From NCBI GenBank assembly GCA_021793645.1, contig JAJYSJ010000008.1, positions 47,858 to 111,857 of the forward strand: a DNA stretch of 64,000 nt, in the 5' to 3' direction. This document shows, piece by piece, positions 1 through 8,067 of the stretch (position 1 is its first letter; each line of letters opens with the position of its first letter). Below the pieces are notes generated by a model. That model worked only from the letters and a program-made list of their open reading frames with translations. It ran no database searches and was not told where the DNA came from. This DNA comes from Bacillota bacterium (GTDB taxonomy: Bacteria > Bacillota > Sulfobacillia > JAJZYS01 > JAJYTV01). A program made the translations under genes and the position numbers.

Positions 1-193
<193 letters not shown>

Positions 194-206
194 AGGCGGC
201 GCCATC

Positions 207-295
207 GGAGGGGTGGCCGAGCGGTTGATGGCGACGGTCTTGAAAACCGTTAAGGTGATGAGCCTTCGTGGGTTCGAATCCCACCCCCTCCGCCA
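207..295 (+). tRNA. tRNA-Ser (anticodon UGA)
   Basis: The acceptor stem GGAGGGG pairs with CCCCTCC, followed by discriminator G and an encoded CCA. The anticodon loop reads CTTGAAA, giving UGA. There is a long variable arm, as expected for tRNA-Ser, and a T-arm GTGGGTTCGAATCCCAC. It reads UCA and other UCN serine codons. Confidence 0.97.
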
Positions 296-311
296 TTTTC
301 AAATGCTTTTT

Positions 312-345
312 GCTAAGGACGCTGACCTTGGCCAGCGTCCTTAGC
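312..345. terminator. Stem-loop between convergent tRNA-Ser and proC
   Basis: A perfect 13-bp inverted repeat (312-324 with 333-345, 8-nt loop) lies between the tRNA and the 3' end of proC. No T-tract follows on either strand, so it is only a likely bidirectional terminator. Confidence 0.5.
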
Positions 346-397
346 TCCTGCGTCTTCGACCGACCAGGCCGAGTCATGTAGATAGTGAAAGGCCGCC

Positions 398-1231
398 CTA
401 CTCTTTGCGAAATGGGATTCCCAGCTCCATCGAACGCTCCTTCGCCCGCGAGATCGCCTGTACCAGCGCGTCACGGAAGCCGGCCGCCTCGAGGATCTGC
501 AGCGCGGCTTCCGTCGTTCCGCCCGGAGAGGTCACGCGGCGGCGCAGCTCCTCTGGACGGCTCTGCGTCTCGACGAGCATGCGCGCCGCGCCGTAGACGG
601 TCTGCAGTGCCAGTTGACGCGCGACGTCGTCCGACAGGCCCACATGCGATCCCGCCTGGATCAGCGACTCGAGGAGCAGGTACACGTAGGCGGGACCGCT
701 GCCCGCGAGCGCCGTAACGGCATCCAGGGACTCTTCGTCGACGATCAGCACCGGTCCAAGCGCGGAGAGCAGCGCCACTGCCTGCTGGATGTCCCTAGCG
801 CTTGCGCGACTGCCGCCAGCGACGGCTGTGGCCGATTCTCGCACGGCGCTCGAGGTATTGGCCATCGCCCGCACGACGCGCACCGCCCCGCCCAGCCGCG
901 ACTCGATGAAGCGCAGCGGGATTCCGGCCATCAAGCTGACGACGAGGTGCTCTGGGCCCACATGCGGGCGAAGTTCGGCAAGCGCCTGCTCCGCGTCCTT
1001 CGGCTTCACTGCGAGGAGGATCACGCGGGCATCCCTGCAGAGCACAGCCTTGTCTCGCTGCGCACATACGCCGATGGCGCGAAACGCCTCGAGATGCTGC
1101 TCATTTTGCCGATTGTTCACTCTGATCGCAGACGGGGAGACGAACCCGCTGCCAACGGCGCCGCGGACGAAGGACTGCGCCATCGCGCCTGCACCGATGA
1201 CGCCGATCTGCAGCATCTCGGAACGCGCCAT
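398..1231 (-). CDS. proC: Pyrroline-5-carboxylate reductase
   Basis: 277 residues; reduces 1-pyrroline-5-carboxylate to L-proline with NAD(P)H, the last step of proline synthesis in the cytosol. An N-terminal Rossmann motif GVIGAGAMAQSFVRG is followed by the family signature region TALAGSGPAYVYLLLESLIQAG around residue 170 and a C-terminal helical dimerisation domain ending in a GGTTEAAL motif. The start MARSEML was chosen because a GGAGGTGGCGAG ribosome site lies just upstream. The frame stays open upstream, but that part is a structured T-box leader, not protein. It stands alone on the minus strand and is probably controlled by tRNA charging. Length is normal for the family. Confidence 0.95.
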   Translation of the reverse strand: MARSEMLQIGVIGAGAMAQSFVRGAVGSGFVSPSAIRVNNRQNEQHLEAFRAIGVCAQRDKAVLCRDARVILLAVKPKDAEQALAELRPHVGPEHLVVSLMAGIPLRFIESRLGGAVRVVRAMANTSSAVRESATAVAGGSRASARDIQQAVALLSALGPVLIVDEESLDAVTALAGSGPAYVYLLLESLIQAGSHVGLSDDVARQLALQTVYGAARMLVETQSRPEELRRRVTSPGGTTEAALQILEAAGFRDALVQAISRAKERSMELGIPFRKE

Positions 1232-1490
1232 CTCCTCGCCACCTCCCTTGAAATGCACATAGCCCCCCGTCCGAGAAGGACGGAGGGCCGCGGTACCACC
1301 TTCGTACCACCCAGTCGGGTGGCGCTCTTCGCCGGGTTCACGTCCGGCCGACGGCAGACTCGACGCCTGCGGCTTCGGGGCGGGTGGCTGCAAACTGCCT
1401 CGGCCGGCCTTGCACCTTGTGCCGGCTCGCTGGGCGAAGGCTCGATGCGCCGCTCCCCTGCATCGCCTATCTATTGCGACGCATCATACG
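1232..1490 (-). promoter_or_regulatory. T-box leader upstream of proC
   Basis: On the minus strand, the conserved T-box sequence AAGGTGGTACCGCGG lies about 60 nt before the proC start. It is followed by a roughly 10-bp hairpin (CCCTCCGTCC against GGACGGGGGG) typical of the competing terminator or sequestor. About 170 nt of GC-rich potential Stem I sequence precedes it. Known T-boxes sense uncharged tRNA, so a proline-specific T-box is expected here, but I could not place the CCN specifier with certainty. No clear U-tract follows the hairpin, so control could be translational. The 5' boundary is approximate. Confidence 0.83.
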
Positions 1491-1644
1491 GCGCGTACGT
1501 GCGTCCGTCAATAGGACCGAAGCGTGGCCATTTGTGCAGGCGATCGTCGAACGAAGGCCGCGCGGTCGGCAAGACTGGCGGCCGGGAGCAACTTGGGGTA
1601 GATTTGGAGCACGTGTCTGGAGCGCTGGGCGACAGCGCGCATCG

Positions 1645-2421
1645 ATGGACAGGCTTCGAAAGCGGGGGACAACTACGCTAGTCGCATCGCGGCCGATGGG
1701 GTTCGGCGACGTACTCGACGCATCGTTCCAGATCTATCGGCGGGCGTTCTGGCAGCTCGCGCTGATCCAGGCTGTCGTGGCGATACCAGTCGCAATCGTG
1801 CAGGCACATTTCATCGGTAGCAGTGTAGCTGGCGGCGCCAGCCTGAGCATTGCAGTGGTTGAGCGTAACCTGCCCTGGTCGCTGCTTACCGGTCTATTGG
1901 GCCTCATGCAGGCCGCGGCGGTGGGCGCTCTATCGGAGCAAGCCACATCCGGACAGCGGCTGCGCGTAGGCGCAGCCTACGGCCGCATCATCCAGCGGCT
2001 GCCCTGGCTCCTGGGATTCGGCATCGCGGCAGGCCTGATCGTTGCCGTGCTGGGCATCGCGTTCGTCTTCCCCGGTGTGATCGCGCTGATCTATCTGGCG
2101 CCGGGGCTGTTCCTTGCCACCTTGGGAAACGAAGGCGTGTTCCGCTCGATCGGGCACAGCTTCCAGCTCGTTTCGGGCTACTTTTGGCGCGTCGTCGGCA
2201 TCCTCCTGATGGCCGGTGTGCTCGTCTTCATCATCAACCTCTTCGTCTCGCTGGTCACGACGGTTGCAGCCAACCCGCTGCAAAATCCGCACGGCGCGAC
2301 GACCGCCGTGATCACTGTAACGACGATCATCAGCATTTTCCTGAGCAGCTTCCCGCTCGTCGCGCTCTACTTGCAGTATGTCGACCTGCGCGGGCGCAAA
2401 GGCCAGCCGGCGAGCGATTGA
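1645..2421 (+). CDS. Polytopic membrane protein, unknown function
   Basis: About 258 residues with five or six hydrophobic segments, after a short cytoplasmic N-terminus reading MGFGDVLDASFQIYRRAFWQ. This start pattern resembles glycerophosphoryl-diester phosphodiesterase membrane-domain proteins and related multi-helix bacterial proteins of unknown role. The start is uncertain: ATG at 1645 and ATG at 1696 are both possible and neither has a strong ribosome site. The frame is open further upstream, but that part is Arg-rich and unlikely to be coding. It is followed closely by the promoter of a tRNA-Ser. No enzymatic motif is visible. Confidence 0.7.
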   Translation: MDRLRKRGTTTLVASRPMGFGDVLDASFQIYRRAFWQLALIQAVVAIPVAIVQAHFIGSSVAGGASLSIAVVERNLPWSLLTGLLGLMQAAAVGALSEQATSGQRLRVGAAYGRIIQRLPWLLGFGIAAGLIVAVLGIAFVFPGVIALIYLAPGLFLATLGNEGVFRSIGHSFQLVSGYFWRVVGILLMAGVLVFIINLFVSLVTTVAANPLQNPHGATTAVITVTTIISIFLSSFPLVALYLQYVDLRGRKGQPASD

Positions 2422-2447
2422 TCGAGCGGCCGCTGGCATGGTACAAT
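2418..2447 (+). promoter_or_regulatory. Promoter of tRNA-Ser(GCU)
   Basis: TTGATC (2418-2423) and TACAAT (2442-2447) are 18 bp apart and lie 16 nt before the tRNA. The -35 overlaps the stop of the upstream membrane protein gene. Confidence 0.6.
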
Positions 2448-2463
2448 GCTGTAGCTTCGCCGC

Positions 2464-2557
2464 GGAGGGATACCCAAGTGGCTGAAGGGGCGGTCCTGCT
2501 AAGACTGTAGGGGGCGTTATGCGTCCCGCGAGGGTTCAAATCCCTCTCCCTCCGCCA
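2464..2557 (+). tRNA. tRNA-Ser (anticodon GCU)
   Basis: Acceptor GGAGGGA pairs with TCCCTCC, followed by G and an encoded CCA. The anticodon loop CTGCTAA gives GCU, which reads AGC/AGU. A long variable arm and the T-loop TTCAAAT are present. Confidence 0.97.
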
Positions 2558-2613
2558 GAGATTTGCAGCGCACTCCCGATCTCGGGGGTGCGCCTCCTTT
2601 TTTGCCGAGTGTG

Positions 2614-3489
2614 CTAGTACTTCGTCCCTGCGAGAGCCGCCAGGCGCAGGAGCGGCGCGGGATCCTGCGCCGGCGGTGGATTGCGCCAGATGTCTCCTGC
2701 GAGAGCCAGGCGGCGGGGCACGGTACGCAGCGTGAAATCCTGGGGGCGGACGTGCGCGAGCTCTTGCACGGTGATCGGGCAGCTGACCGGCGCACCTTGG
2801 TGCGCGCGCAGGCTGTACGCTGCGGCGAGCGTGTGGCCGAAGGCGTTTTGCCCGTAGTCGAAATAGACGCCTGTGCGCTTGGCAACCGACCGCTCGAGTG
2901 TCACGAGCTGCGGAGCAGCCCGCCGGATCTCCTGCCCGAGGCCCTTCACCGCCAGCATCAGTTCGTGGCAGGTGGGGCCCTTTCGGATCGGCAGGAAGAG
3001 GTGCAGACCGGTCGCACCGGAGGTCTTCAGCATCACCTGCAGACCCAACGCTTCGAGGGCCGACAGAGCGAGCTTGGCGACGGCACGGGCCTCTTCGAAG
3101 CCGGCGGGCGGCATCGGGTCAAGGTCGACGACGGCGATGTCGGGCCGATCAGCGTCCGGGAAGCGCACCGGTGCCGCATGCAGTTCGACTGCGCCTTGCC
3201 CGACCAGGTACGCGAGGGTCTCGCGGTCTTTTAGCAGTACATAGCGCGTGTCCCGGATCGTCCAGGTGGAAAGCCAGTCCGGCGCACCAGAGGGTGGATT
3301 CTTCTGGAAGAAACTCTTTCCGGTGATGCCGTCGGGGTAGCGGATCAGCGTGAGGGGTCGTCCTGCGAGGTGCCGCTGCAGCTGATCGAACACCGTCAAG
3401 TAGTAGTCGAGCACATCGGCCTTGGTGATCGCGTCATCGGGGAAGAAGATCTTGTCTAGACGCGGCACATGCACTGTACGCTGATCCAT
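2614..3489 (-). CDS. ligD: LigD-type DNA polymerase/primase domain protein
   Basis: 291 residues matching the stand-alone polymerase (archaeo-eukaryotic primase-like) domain of LigD, which fills gaps and adds nucleotides at double-strand breaks in bacterial NHEJ. The start MDQRTVHVPRLDKIFFPDD is typical of this domain. The metal-binding VVDLDPMPP motif is near residue 165, and a conserved His follows in GLHLFLPI near residue 207. There is no nuclease or ligase domain, so this is a split LigD. It is divergent from the ligase gene with only 31 bp between the starts, and Ku lies beyond the ligase. The frame is open upstream of 3489, but that part overlaps the ligase gene antisense and is not credible. 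Confidence 0.9.
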   Translation of the reverse strand: MDQRTVHVPRLDKIFFPDDAITKADVLDYYLTVFDQLQRHLAGRPLTLIRYPDGITGKSFFQKNPPSGAPDWLSTWTIRDTRYVLLKDRETLAYLVGQGAVELHAAPVRFPDADRPDIAVVDLDPMPPAGFEEARAVAKLALSALEALGLQVMLKTSGATGLHLFLPIRKGPTCHELMLAVKGLGQEIRRAAPQLVTLERSVAKRTGVYFDYGQNAFGHTLAAAYSLRAHQGAPVSCPITVQELAHVRPQDFTLRTVPRRLALAGDIWRNPPPAQDPAPLLRLAALAGTKY

Positions 3490-3520
3490 GGCGTCAGCGC
3501 CCCGCGGCGCATGAGGCGAG

Positions 3521-4345
3521 ATGCCCAGTGCGCGAGTTGCGCAACCTATCCCCATGGAGCAGCCGATCCGCCCGATGGAGCCGATTTCCTGGCCACAGCC
3601 CTTCGACGACCCGCATTGGCAGTTTGAGATCAAGTGGGACGGCGTGCGCTGCCTTGCGGTGTGCACAGACGACGGGGTTCGATTCTTTGGACGCAGGGGC
3701 TCCGATTGGACAGGACGGTTCCCCGAGGTCGAGGGCGACCTGGCCGGGCAGCGCGGTGTATTCGACGGTGAACTCGTCGTGCTGGTTGACGGCCGGCCAA
3801 GCTTTCCCGCCATGCTGCGCCGCCTTCGGCGCACGCAAGGCCCAGTGCATTACATGGTGTTCGACCGGCTGGAGGATGAGGAAGGGCGCGACCTGCGCGC
3901 ACTCGCACTGCCGCTGCGCCAGGCTGCACTCCCGGAGCTCTCGGGAGCGCTCAGGCGCGTTCCTGCGGTGCGTGGGGACGGCCAAACCCTGTTCCGCGCG
4001 GCGGAGGAGGCGGGCCTCGAGGGCATCGTCGCGAAGCGCCTCGATTCGCCGTATGTCGCCGGAAAGAGCTCGCTCTGGCGCAAGGTAAAGTGCTGGCGGA
4101 CCATCACGTGCCTCGTGCTCGGCGTCGATCTGGACCGGGGCGACGTGCGCAGTGTGCGACTCGGCCTTCCTGACGGCAGTGCCATCGGATCGGTTGGCGG
4201 CATCAGCCGCGCGCAAGGGCAGGAAGTCCTCGCGGCGCAGGCGGCAGGCGGAGCGGTGCTCTGCCAGGTCGCCTATATCGAGTGGACCCCGGAAGGACAG
4301 CTGCGCCACCCGCGCTGGCAGGGGATCAAAAGGACACAGGGCTAG
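3521..4345 (+). CDS. ligD: ATP-dependent DNA ligase (LigD ligase domain)
   Basis: 274 residues. The adenylation motif I EIKWDGVRCLA (nucleophilic Lys near residue 39), FDGELVVL (motif III), GLEGIVAKRLDSPY (motif IV) and a WRKVK motif V are all present, followed by an OB-fold domain with the C-terminal W motif. This is the ligase module that in many bacteria is fused to the polymerase as LigD; here it is a separate gene. It seals breaks during NHEJ with Ku. The start at 3521 has a weak AGGCGAG site; Met at 3554 is an alternative. It ends 5 bp from the convergent ku gene. Confidence 0.9.
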   Translation: MPSARVAQPIPMEQPIRPMEPISWPQPFDDPHWQFEIKWDGVRCLAVCTDDGVRFFGRRGSDWTGRFPEVEGDLAGQRGVFDGELVVLVDGRPSFPAMLRRLRRTQGPVHYMVFDRLEDEEGRDLRALALPLRQAALPELSGALRRVPAVRGDGQTLFRAAEEAGLEGIVAKRLDSPYVAGKSSLWRKVKCWRTITCLVLGVDLDRGDVRSVRLGLPDGSAIGSVGGISRAQGQEVLAAQAAGGAVLCQVAYIEWTPEGQLRHPRWQGIKRTQG

Positions 4346-4350
4346 CGCCT

Positions 4351-5124
4351 TCAATGCGCCGCACCCGTGAGGGACATGCGCAAGCGCTCAAGGAGCGCGT
4401 CCATGTCCTCGCCGACCGGGGCCTCCACGGGCTGGGGTGCGACCTCCGCCTTGCGCTGCAGTAACTGTTCCAGCGCATCGCGGTACTCGTCGGTGTGATC
4501 CTTGGGCACGAAGCGCCCCGCCAGGGTCTCGATCAGCGCCTGCGCGAGGTGCAGCTCCGGTTCGCTGGGCGTCACGGCGGGCCCGAGTTCGAGGTCTTCC
4601 ACATCGCGAACCTCGTCCGGTGCGTGCATCGTCTCGAGCAAGAGCGCCCCGTCGTGGTATGGCCGCAGCGTGGCAAGGCGGGGGCGCTGACGCAAGGAGA
4701 GGCGGCAGAGCGCGACGCGGTTCGCTTCCGAAAGAGCTTCGCGCAGCAACTGATACGCCCTGTGGCCGCCCTTCTGCGGTTCAAGGAAGTACGGCTTGAG
4801 GAAATACACCGCGTCCAGTTCGTCAGAGGTCGGAAACTGCAGGATCTCGATGCGGCGGTCCTGCGCAGCCCCCCGACCGAGCGACTGCAGTTCCTCCTTC
4901 TCCACAACAACGTACTGTCCCGGAGCGTACTCGTGGCCCAGGGCGAGTTCCTCCTCCGGCACGTCAACGCCGCACGCGCTGCAAACCTTCTTGTAGCGGA
5001 CCGGCTGGTTGCAGTCGCGGTGCAGGTAGTGCATCCGCGGATCGCGGTCCTCACTCGCGCTGTAGAGCTTCACTGGAATCGAGACAAGCCCGAACGAGAG
5101 CGTTCCTTGCCAGATGCTGCGCAC
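4351..5124 (-). CDS. ku: Ku, NHEJ end-binding protein
   Basis: 257 residues. The start RSIWQGTLSFGLVSIPVKLYSA is the Ku signature, followed by the beta-barrel ring core with a CxxC-containing insertion (KKVCSACGVDVPEEEL) and a C-terminal region recruiting LigD. Ku homodimers encircle DNA ends and bring in the LigD activities. The start is a GTG at 5124 because GGAGGTG lies just upstream; the frame continues upstream but overlaps the divergent peptidase. With the two neighbouring LigD genes it forms a complete split NHEJ module, often useful for repairing spores. Confidence 0.94.
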   Translation of the reverse strand: MRSIWQGTLSFGLVSIPVKLYSASEDRDPRMHYLHRDCNQPVRYKKVCSACGVDVPEEELALGHEYAPGQYVVVEKEELQSLGRGAAQDRRIEILQFPTSDELDAVYFLKPYFLEPQKGGHRAYQLLREALSEANRVALCRLSLRQRPRLATLRPYHDGALLLETMHAPDEVRDVEDLELGPAVTPSEPELHLAQALIETLAGRFVPKDHTDEYRDALEQLLQRKAEVAPQPVEAPVGEDMDALLERLRMSLTGAAH

Positions 5125-5263
5125 AGCGCCCACACCTCCACAAAAGAAGTGTTCGGGGAGAGGGCGGCTACGATGCAACCAGGTTACGTACGCGGTTCCT
5201 TTCGTCACCTGCAAAGGAGTTGCGAAGCCGCAGGCGAAGGCTGAGCCCCAGGAAGGTGAGGCC

Positions 5264-6637
5264 TTGGACCCGGTGCTCGCAGGCGTCGACGCGTATCTTG
5301 AGCAGCATCTTTCGAAGTACATCGAGGAGACGGCGCGCTATTGCGCGCAGCCGAGCGTCTCTGCCCAGGGAGAAGGCATGGCCGCGTGCGCACAACTCGT
5401 GCGGGAAATGCTGATGCAGCACGGCATCGCAGCCGAGCAGTACGAGACGAAGGGCAATCCGATCGTCGTCGGAAGGCTCCAGGGCAAGTCCGGCCGCACG
5501 CTGCTGTTCTACAACCACTACGACGTGCAGCCACCGGAGCCGCTCGAACTGTGGACGACCCCGCCCTTTGAGCCCAAGGTGCGTGATGGCAAGCTGTTTG
5601 CCCGCGGGGCAAAGGACGACAAGGGCGAACTGGTTGCGCGCCTTGCCGCCATCGATGCGTTGCGTGACGCCAATGGCGGGGACATGCCCTGCTCCGTTTT
5701 GTTCGTGGTCGAGGGCGAAGAAGAGATCAGCAGTCCCCATATTGCCGAGTTCGTGCTGGAGCACAAGGACATCCTGCGCTGCCACGGCTCGATCTGGGAG
5801 GAAGGCGGCATCGGTCGGGACGGCCAGCCGGAACTGGTGCTGGGTCCGCGCGGCATCCTTGCAGTGGAGATCTCCTTGCAGACACTCTCGCGCGACGCCC
5901 ACTCCGGGGGCGGACACATCATGCCGAGCGCCGCATGGCGCCTCGTCTGGGCACTCGCAAGCCTGAAAGGGCGGGATGAGCGCGTGCGCATCCCCGGGTT
6001 CTACGATGCCGTACAGTCACCCGCCCCGCTGGACCTCGAAATGCTCGATCAGGCCTTTGCGAAGGACCCAGGCGTTGAAGAGCAGCTCAGGCGTACCTAC
6101 GGCGTGGTGCAGTTTGCGGCAGGCCGTAGCGGCAAGGATCTCTTGCGCGCGGTCTTCGAGCCGACCTGCAATATTCAGGGCATCGGCAGCGGCTACCAGG
6201 GGCCTGGCGTGAAAACGATCGTGCCAGCCCAGGCGAGGGCGAAGGTGGACTTTCGCCTAGTGCCAGACCAGGACCCAGAGGATATCCTGGAGAAGCTGCG
6301 GCGACACCTGACGCAGGAGGGATTCCCGGACGTAGAGGTGCGCCTCCTCGGGTGGATGCGTCCCTCTCGGACGCCGGTGGACGACCCGCTTGTGCAGCTG
6401 ACGCAGCGGACGGGACGTGAGGTTTATGGGGGAGAGGCGACCATCCTGCCGCTCACTGGCGGCAGCAGCCCGGAGTACGCATTTGCAGGTCCGCTTGGCA
6501 TACCGATCGTGACTGCGGGCGTCGGGTACTGGGACAACCGCGCGCACGCTCCAAACGAGCATGTGCGCATCGAAGACTTCCACCAGGCGGCGCGGCATAT
6601 CGCGCGGATCCTCTATGGCTTCGCTGATTTGGGGTAG
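5264..6637 (+). CDS. M20 family dipeptidase (metallopeptidase)
   Basis: 457 residues; zinc-dependent M20 peptidase that cleaves dipeptides or N-acyl amino acids in the cytosol. Zinc ligands are visible: NHYDVQPP (His, Asp), RGAKDDKG (bridging Asp), the catalytic EGEEEISS pair, and the final His in RAHAPNEH. A central lid/dimerisation domain carries DAHSGGGH. The TTG at 5264 was chosen because AGGAAGGTGAGG precedes it and the resulting length fits the family; the frame is open back to 5114 but overlaps ku. DapB-like follows 45 bp later on the same strand. Confidence 0.9.
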   Translation: MDPVLAGVDAYLEQHLSKYIEETARYCAQPSVSAQGEGMAACAQLVREMLMQHGIAAEQYETKGNPIVVGRLQGKSGRTLLFYNHYDVQPPEPLELWTTPPFEPKVRDGKLFARGAKDDKGELVARLAAIDALRDANGGDMPCSVLFVVEGEEEISSPHIAEFVLEHKDILRCHGSIWEEGGIGRDGQPELVLGPRGILAVEISLQTLSRDAHSGGGHIMPSAAWRLVWALASLKGRDERVRIPGFYDAVQSPAPLDLEMLDQAFAKDPGVEEQLRRTYGVVQFAAGRSGKDLLRAVFEPTCNIQGIGSGYQGPGVKTIVPAQARAKVDFRLVPDQDPEDILEKLRRHLTQEGFPDVEVRLLGWMRPSRTPVDDPLVQLTQRTGREVYGGEATILPLTGGSSPEYAFAGPLGIPIVTAGVGYWDNRAHAPNEHVRIEDFHQAARHIARILYGFADLG

Positions 6638-6682
6638 TGCCTAACGGCGGCTAACGACGACTACTGCGCAGGGGGGAACCGT

Positions 6683-7486
6683 GTGAGCATTCGCATCTGT
6701 GTCGCCGGGGCGACCGGCTGGACAGGTTCCGCGATCACGGCAGGGGTGCTCTTGGCGCCGGATCTCAAGTTGACGGGAGCGGTCGCACGGCGCGCTGCGG
6801 GAGGCGACATCGGAGAAGCAATCGGCGCCGCACCGGCAGGGGTCCGGGTTTCTGCCAGCGTGGAAGAGGCGCTGCAGGCGCCGACCGACGTGCTGATCGA
6901 TTACACGGCGCCCCAGGTCGTGAAAGCCCACGTTCTCACGGCGCTGGCGCACGGTGTGCGGGTGGTCGTCGGAACATCAGGCTTAACAGCAGCCGACTAT
7001 GCAGAGATCGACGAGACAGCGAAGGCGCGGGGCCTCGGGGTGATCGCCGCAGGCAACTTCTCGGTGACTGCAGCGCTCGCAAAGCACTTTGCCCTCTTGG
7101 CAGCGCGGTATCTTCCGTCGTGGGAGATCATCGACTACGCGGGGGCCAGCAAGGTCGATGCCCCGAGCGGCACGGTGCAGGAACTCGCCGAGGAGATGGG
7201 CCAGATTAAGCGTCCGGAACTCGGGATGCCAATCGAACAGATCCTCGGCGCTCCGCGGACCCGCGGGGAGAGCATCGCAGGGATTCAAGTGCATGCCGTG
7301 CGTCTGCCGAGCTACATCATCGCGTTTGAGACCATCTTCGGACTGCCCGATGAGCGCCTGACCATCCGACATGATGCGGGGTCGGGTGCAGAACCTTATG
7401 TCGTCGGCACACTGCTCGCAGCGCGCAAAGCCATGGAACTGCATGGGCTCGTGCGCGGTCTCGATCGCCTGCTGTTCGATGAATAG
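6683..7486 (+). CDS. dapB: 4-hydroxy-tetrahydrodipicolinate reductase-like protein (DapB family)
   Basis: 267 residues; GTG start behind a GGGGGG site. The N-terminal NAD(P)-binding domain starts ICVAGATGWTGSAI and includes VVVGTSGL. The C-terminal domain has the DapB signature KVDAPSGT, which binds substrate in the diaminopimelate/lysine pathway. The product also leads to dipicolinate in spore formers. Oddly, the two His that precede this motif in the E. coli enzyme (HHxxKxDAPSGT) are replaced: the segment reads IIDYAGASKVDAPSGT. It is either a variant DapB or a related reductase. The gene is monocistronic or follows the M20 peptidase. Confidence 0.82.
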   Translation: MSIRICVAGATGWTGSAITAGVLLAPDLKLTGAVARRAAGGDIGEAIGAAPAGVRVSASVEEALQAPTDVLIDYTAPQVVKAHVLTALAHGVRVVVGTSGLTAADYAEIDETAKARGLGVIAAGNFSVTAALAKHFALLAARYLPSWEIIDYAGASKVDAPSGTVQELAEEMGQIKRPELGMPIEQILGAPRTRGESIAGIQVHAVRLPSYIIAFETIFGLPDERLTIRHDAGSGAEPYVVGTLLAARKAMELHGLVRGLDRLLFDE

Positions 7487-7492
7487 CTTCGG

Positions 7493-7522
7493 TTGCGCTA
7501 GGGATGGCGACTGTGGTACAGT
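7493..7522 (+). promoter_or_regulatory. Promoter of tRNA-Arg(ACG)
   Basis: TTGCGC (7493-7498) and TACAGT (7517-7522) with an 18-bp spacer, 15 nt before the tRNA. Confidence 0.6.
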
Positions 7523-7537
7523 AAGTTTCGTCCCTAC

Positions 7538-7614
<77 letters not shown>

Positions 7615-7637
7615 AGTTTTTTCCAAGCGGTTGATTT

Positions 7638-7670
7638 GAAACCCGCTTCCCGAGAGGGAGAGCGGGTTTC
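7638..7670 (+). terminator. Terminator of tRNA-Arg
   Basis: GAAACCCGCT (7638-7647) pairs with AGCGGGTTTC (7661-7670), with an inner CCC/GGG extension, followed by a T-rich tail GCTGTTTCT. A degraded copy of it sits beside the distal att repeat. Confidence 0.75.
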
Positions 7671-7935
7671 GCTGTTTCTATAATTTAGCACGAGCGTTAT
7701 TCATCTCGACAGGTTGCCACCCAAATTGCCACCGAGGTGTTGAAGGAACGGCGCTGGTCCCGCCTCGGTTCCCCGATTTCGAGATCTTGCGGGCGGGCCT
7801 TAGCGGGTTCACGTGGCGGCGGCAGCCGTCAGGCCGCAGCGCCTTTCCGTCGTTCCCCCGCATGGTCTGTCTGTGATCGGCTGCCTGAACGCTTACATTT
7901 GATTGGGGTTTACCAGGATAGCTGAATCCAAATCA

Positions 7936-7962
7936 TAAAAGCCCGCTGCCGGAGCGGGTTTG
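7936..7962 (-). terminator. Terminator of the Gabija-like operon
   Basis: Read on the minus strand, AACCCGCTCCGGCAGCGGGCT forms a compact hairpin followed by TTTTATG, about 105 nt after the gajB stop: a rho-independent terminator. The 265 bp between it and the tRNA terminator contain no gene I can support. Confidence 0.75.
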
Positions 7963-8067
7963 TTGTTGCAGCTGTTCTGGTTCCTCTCCGTTCTTTCAAG
8001 TGTTCCACCAGCTTCGAGTACGCAATAGCGTATCTCTGCCAAGGCATAGTCGGACGAAGCGGGTGTC

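Noticed and set aside
614..1681. 355-codon plus-strand frame opposite proC
   Set aside because: Antisense to proC and its T-box leader; no ribosome site or domain.
7671..7935. Possible C-terminal remnant of an integrase on the minus strand near 7680-7745
   Set aside because: A short out-of-frame stretch (SVAIWVATCRDE) resembles some integrase tails, but it is too short and lacks the catalytic Tyr motif; not supported.
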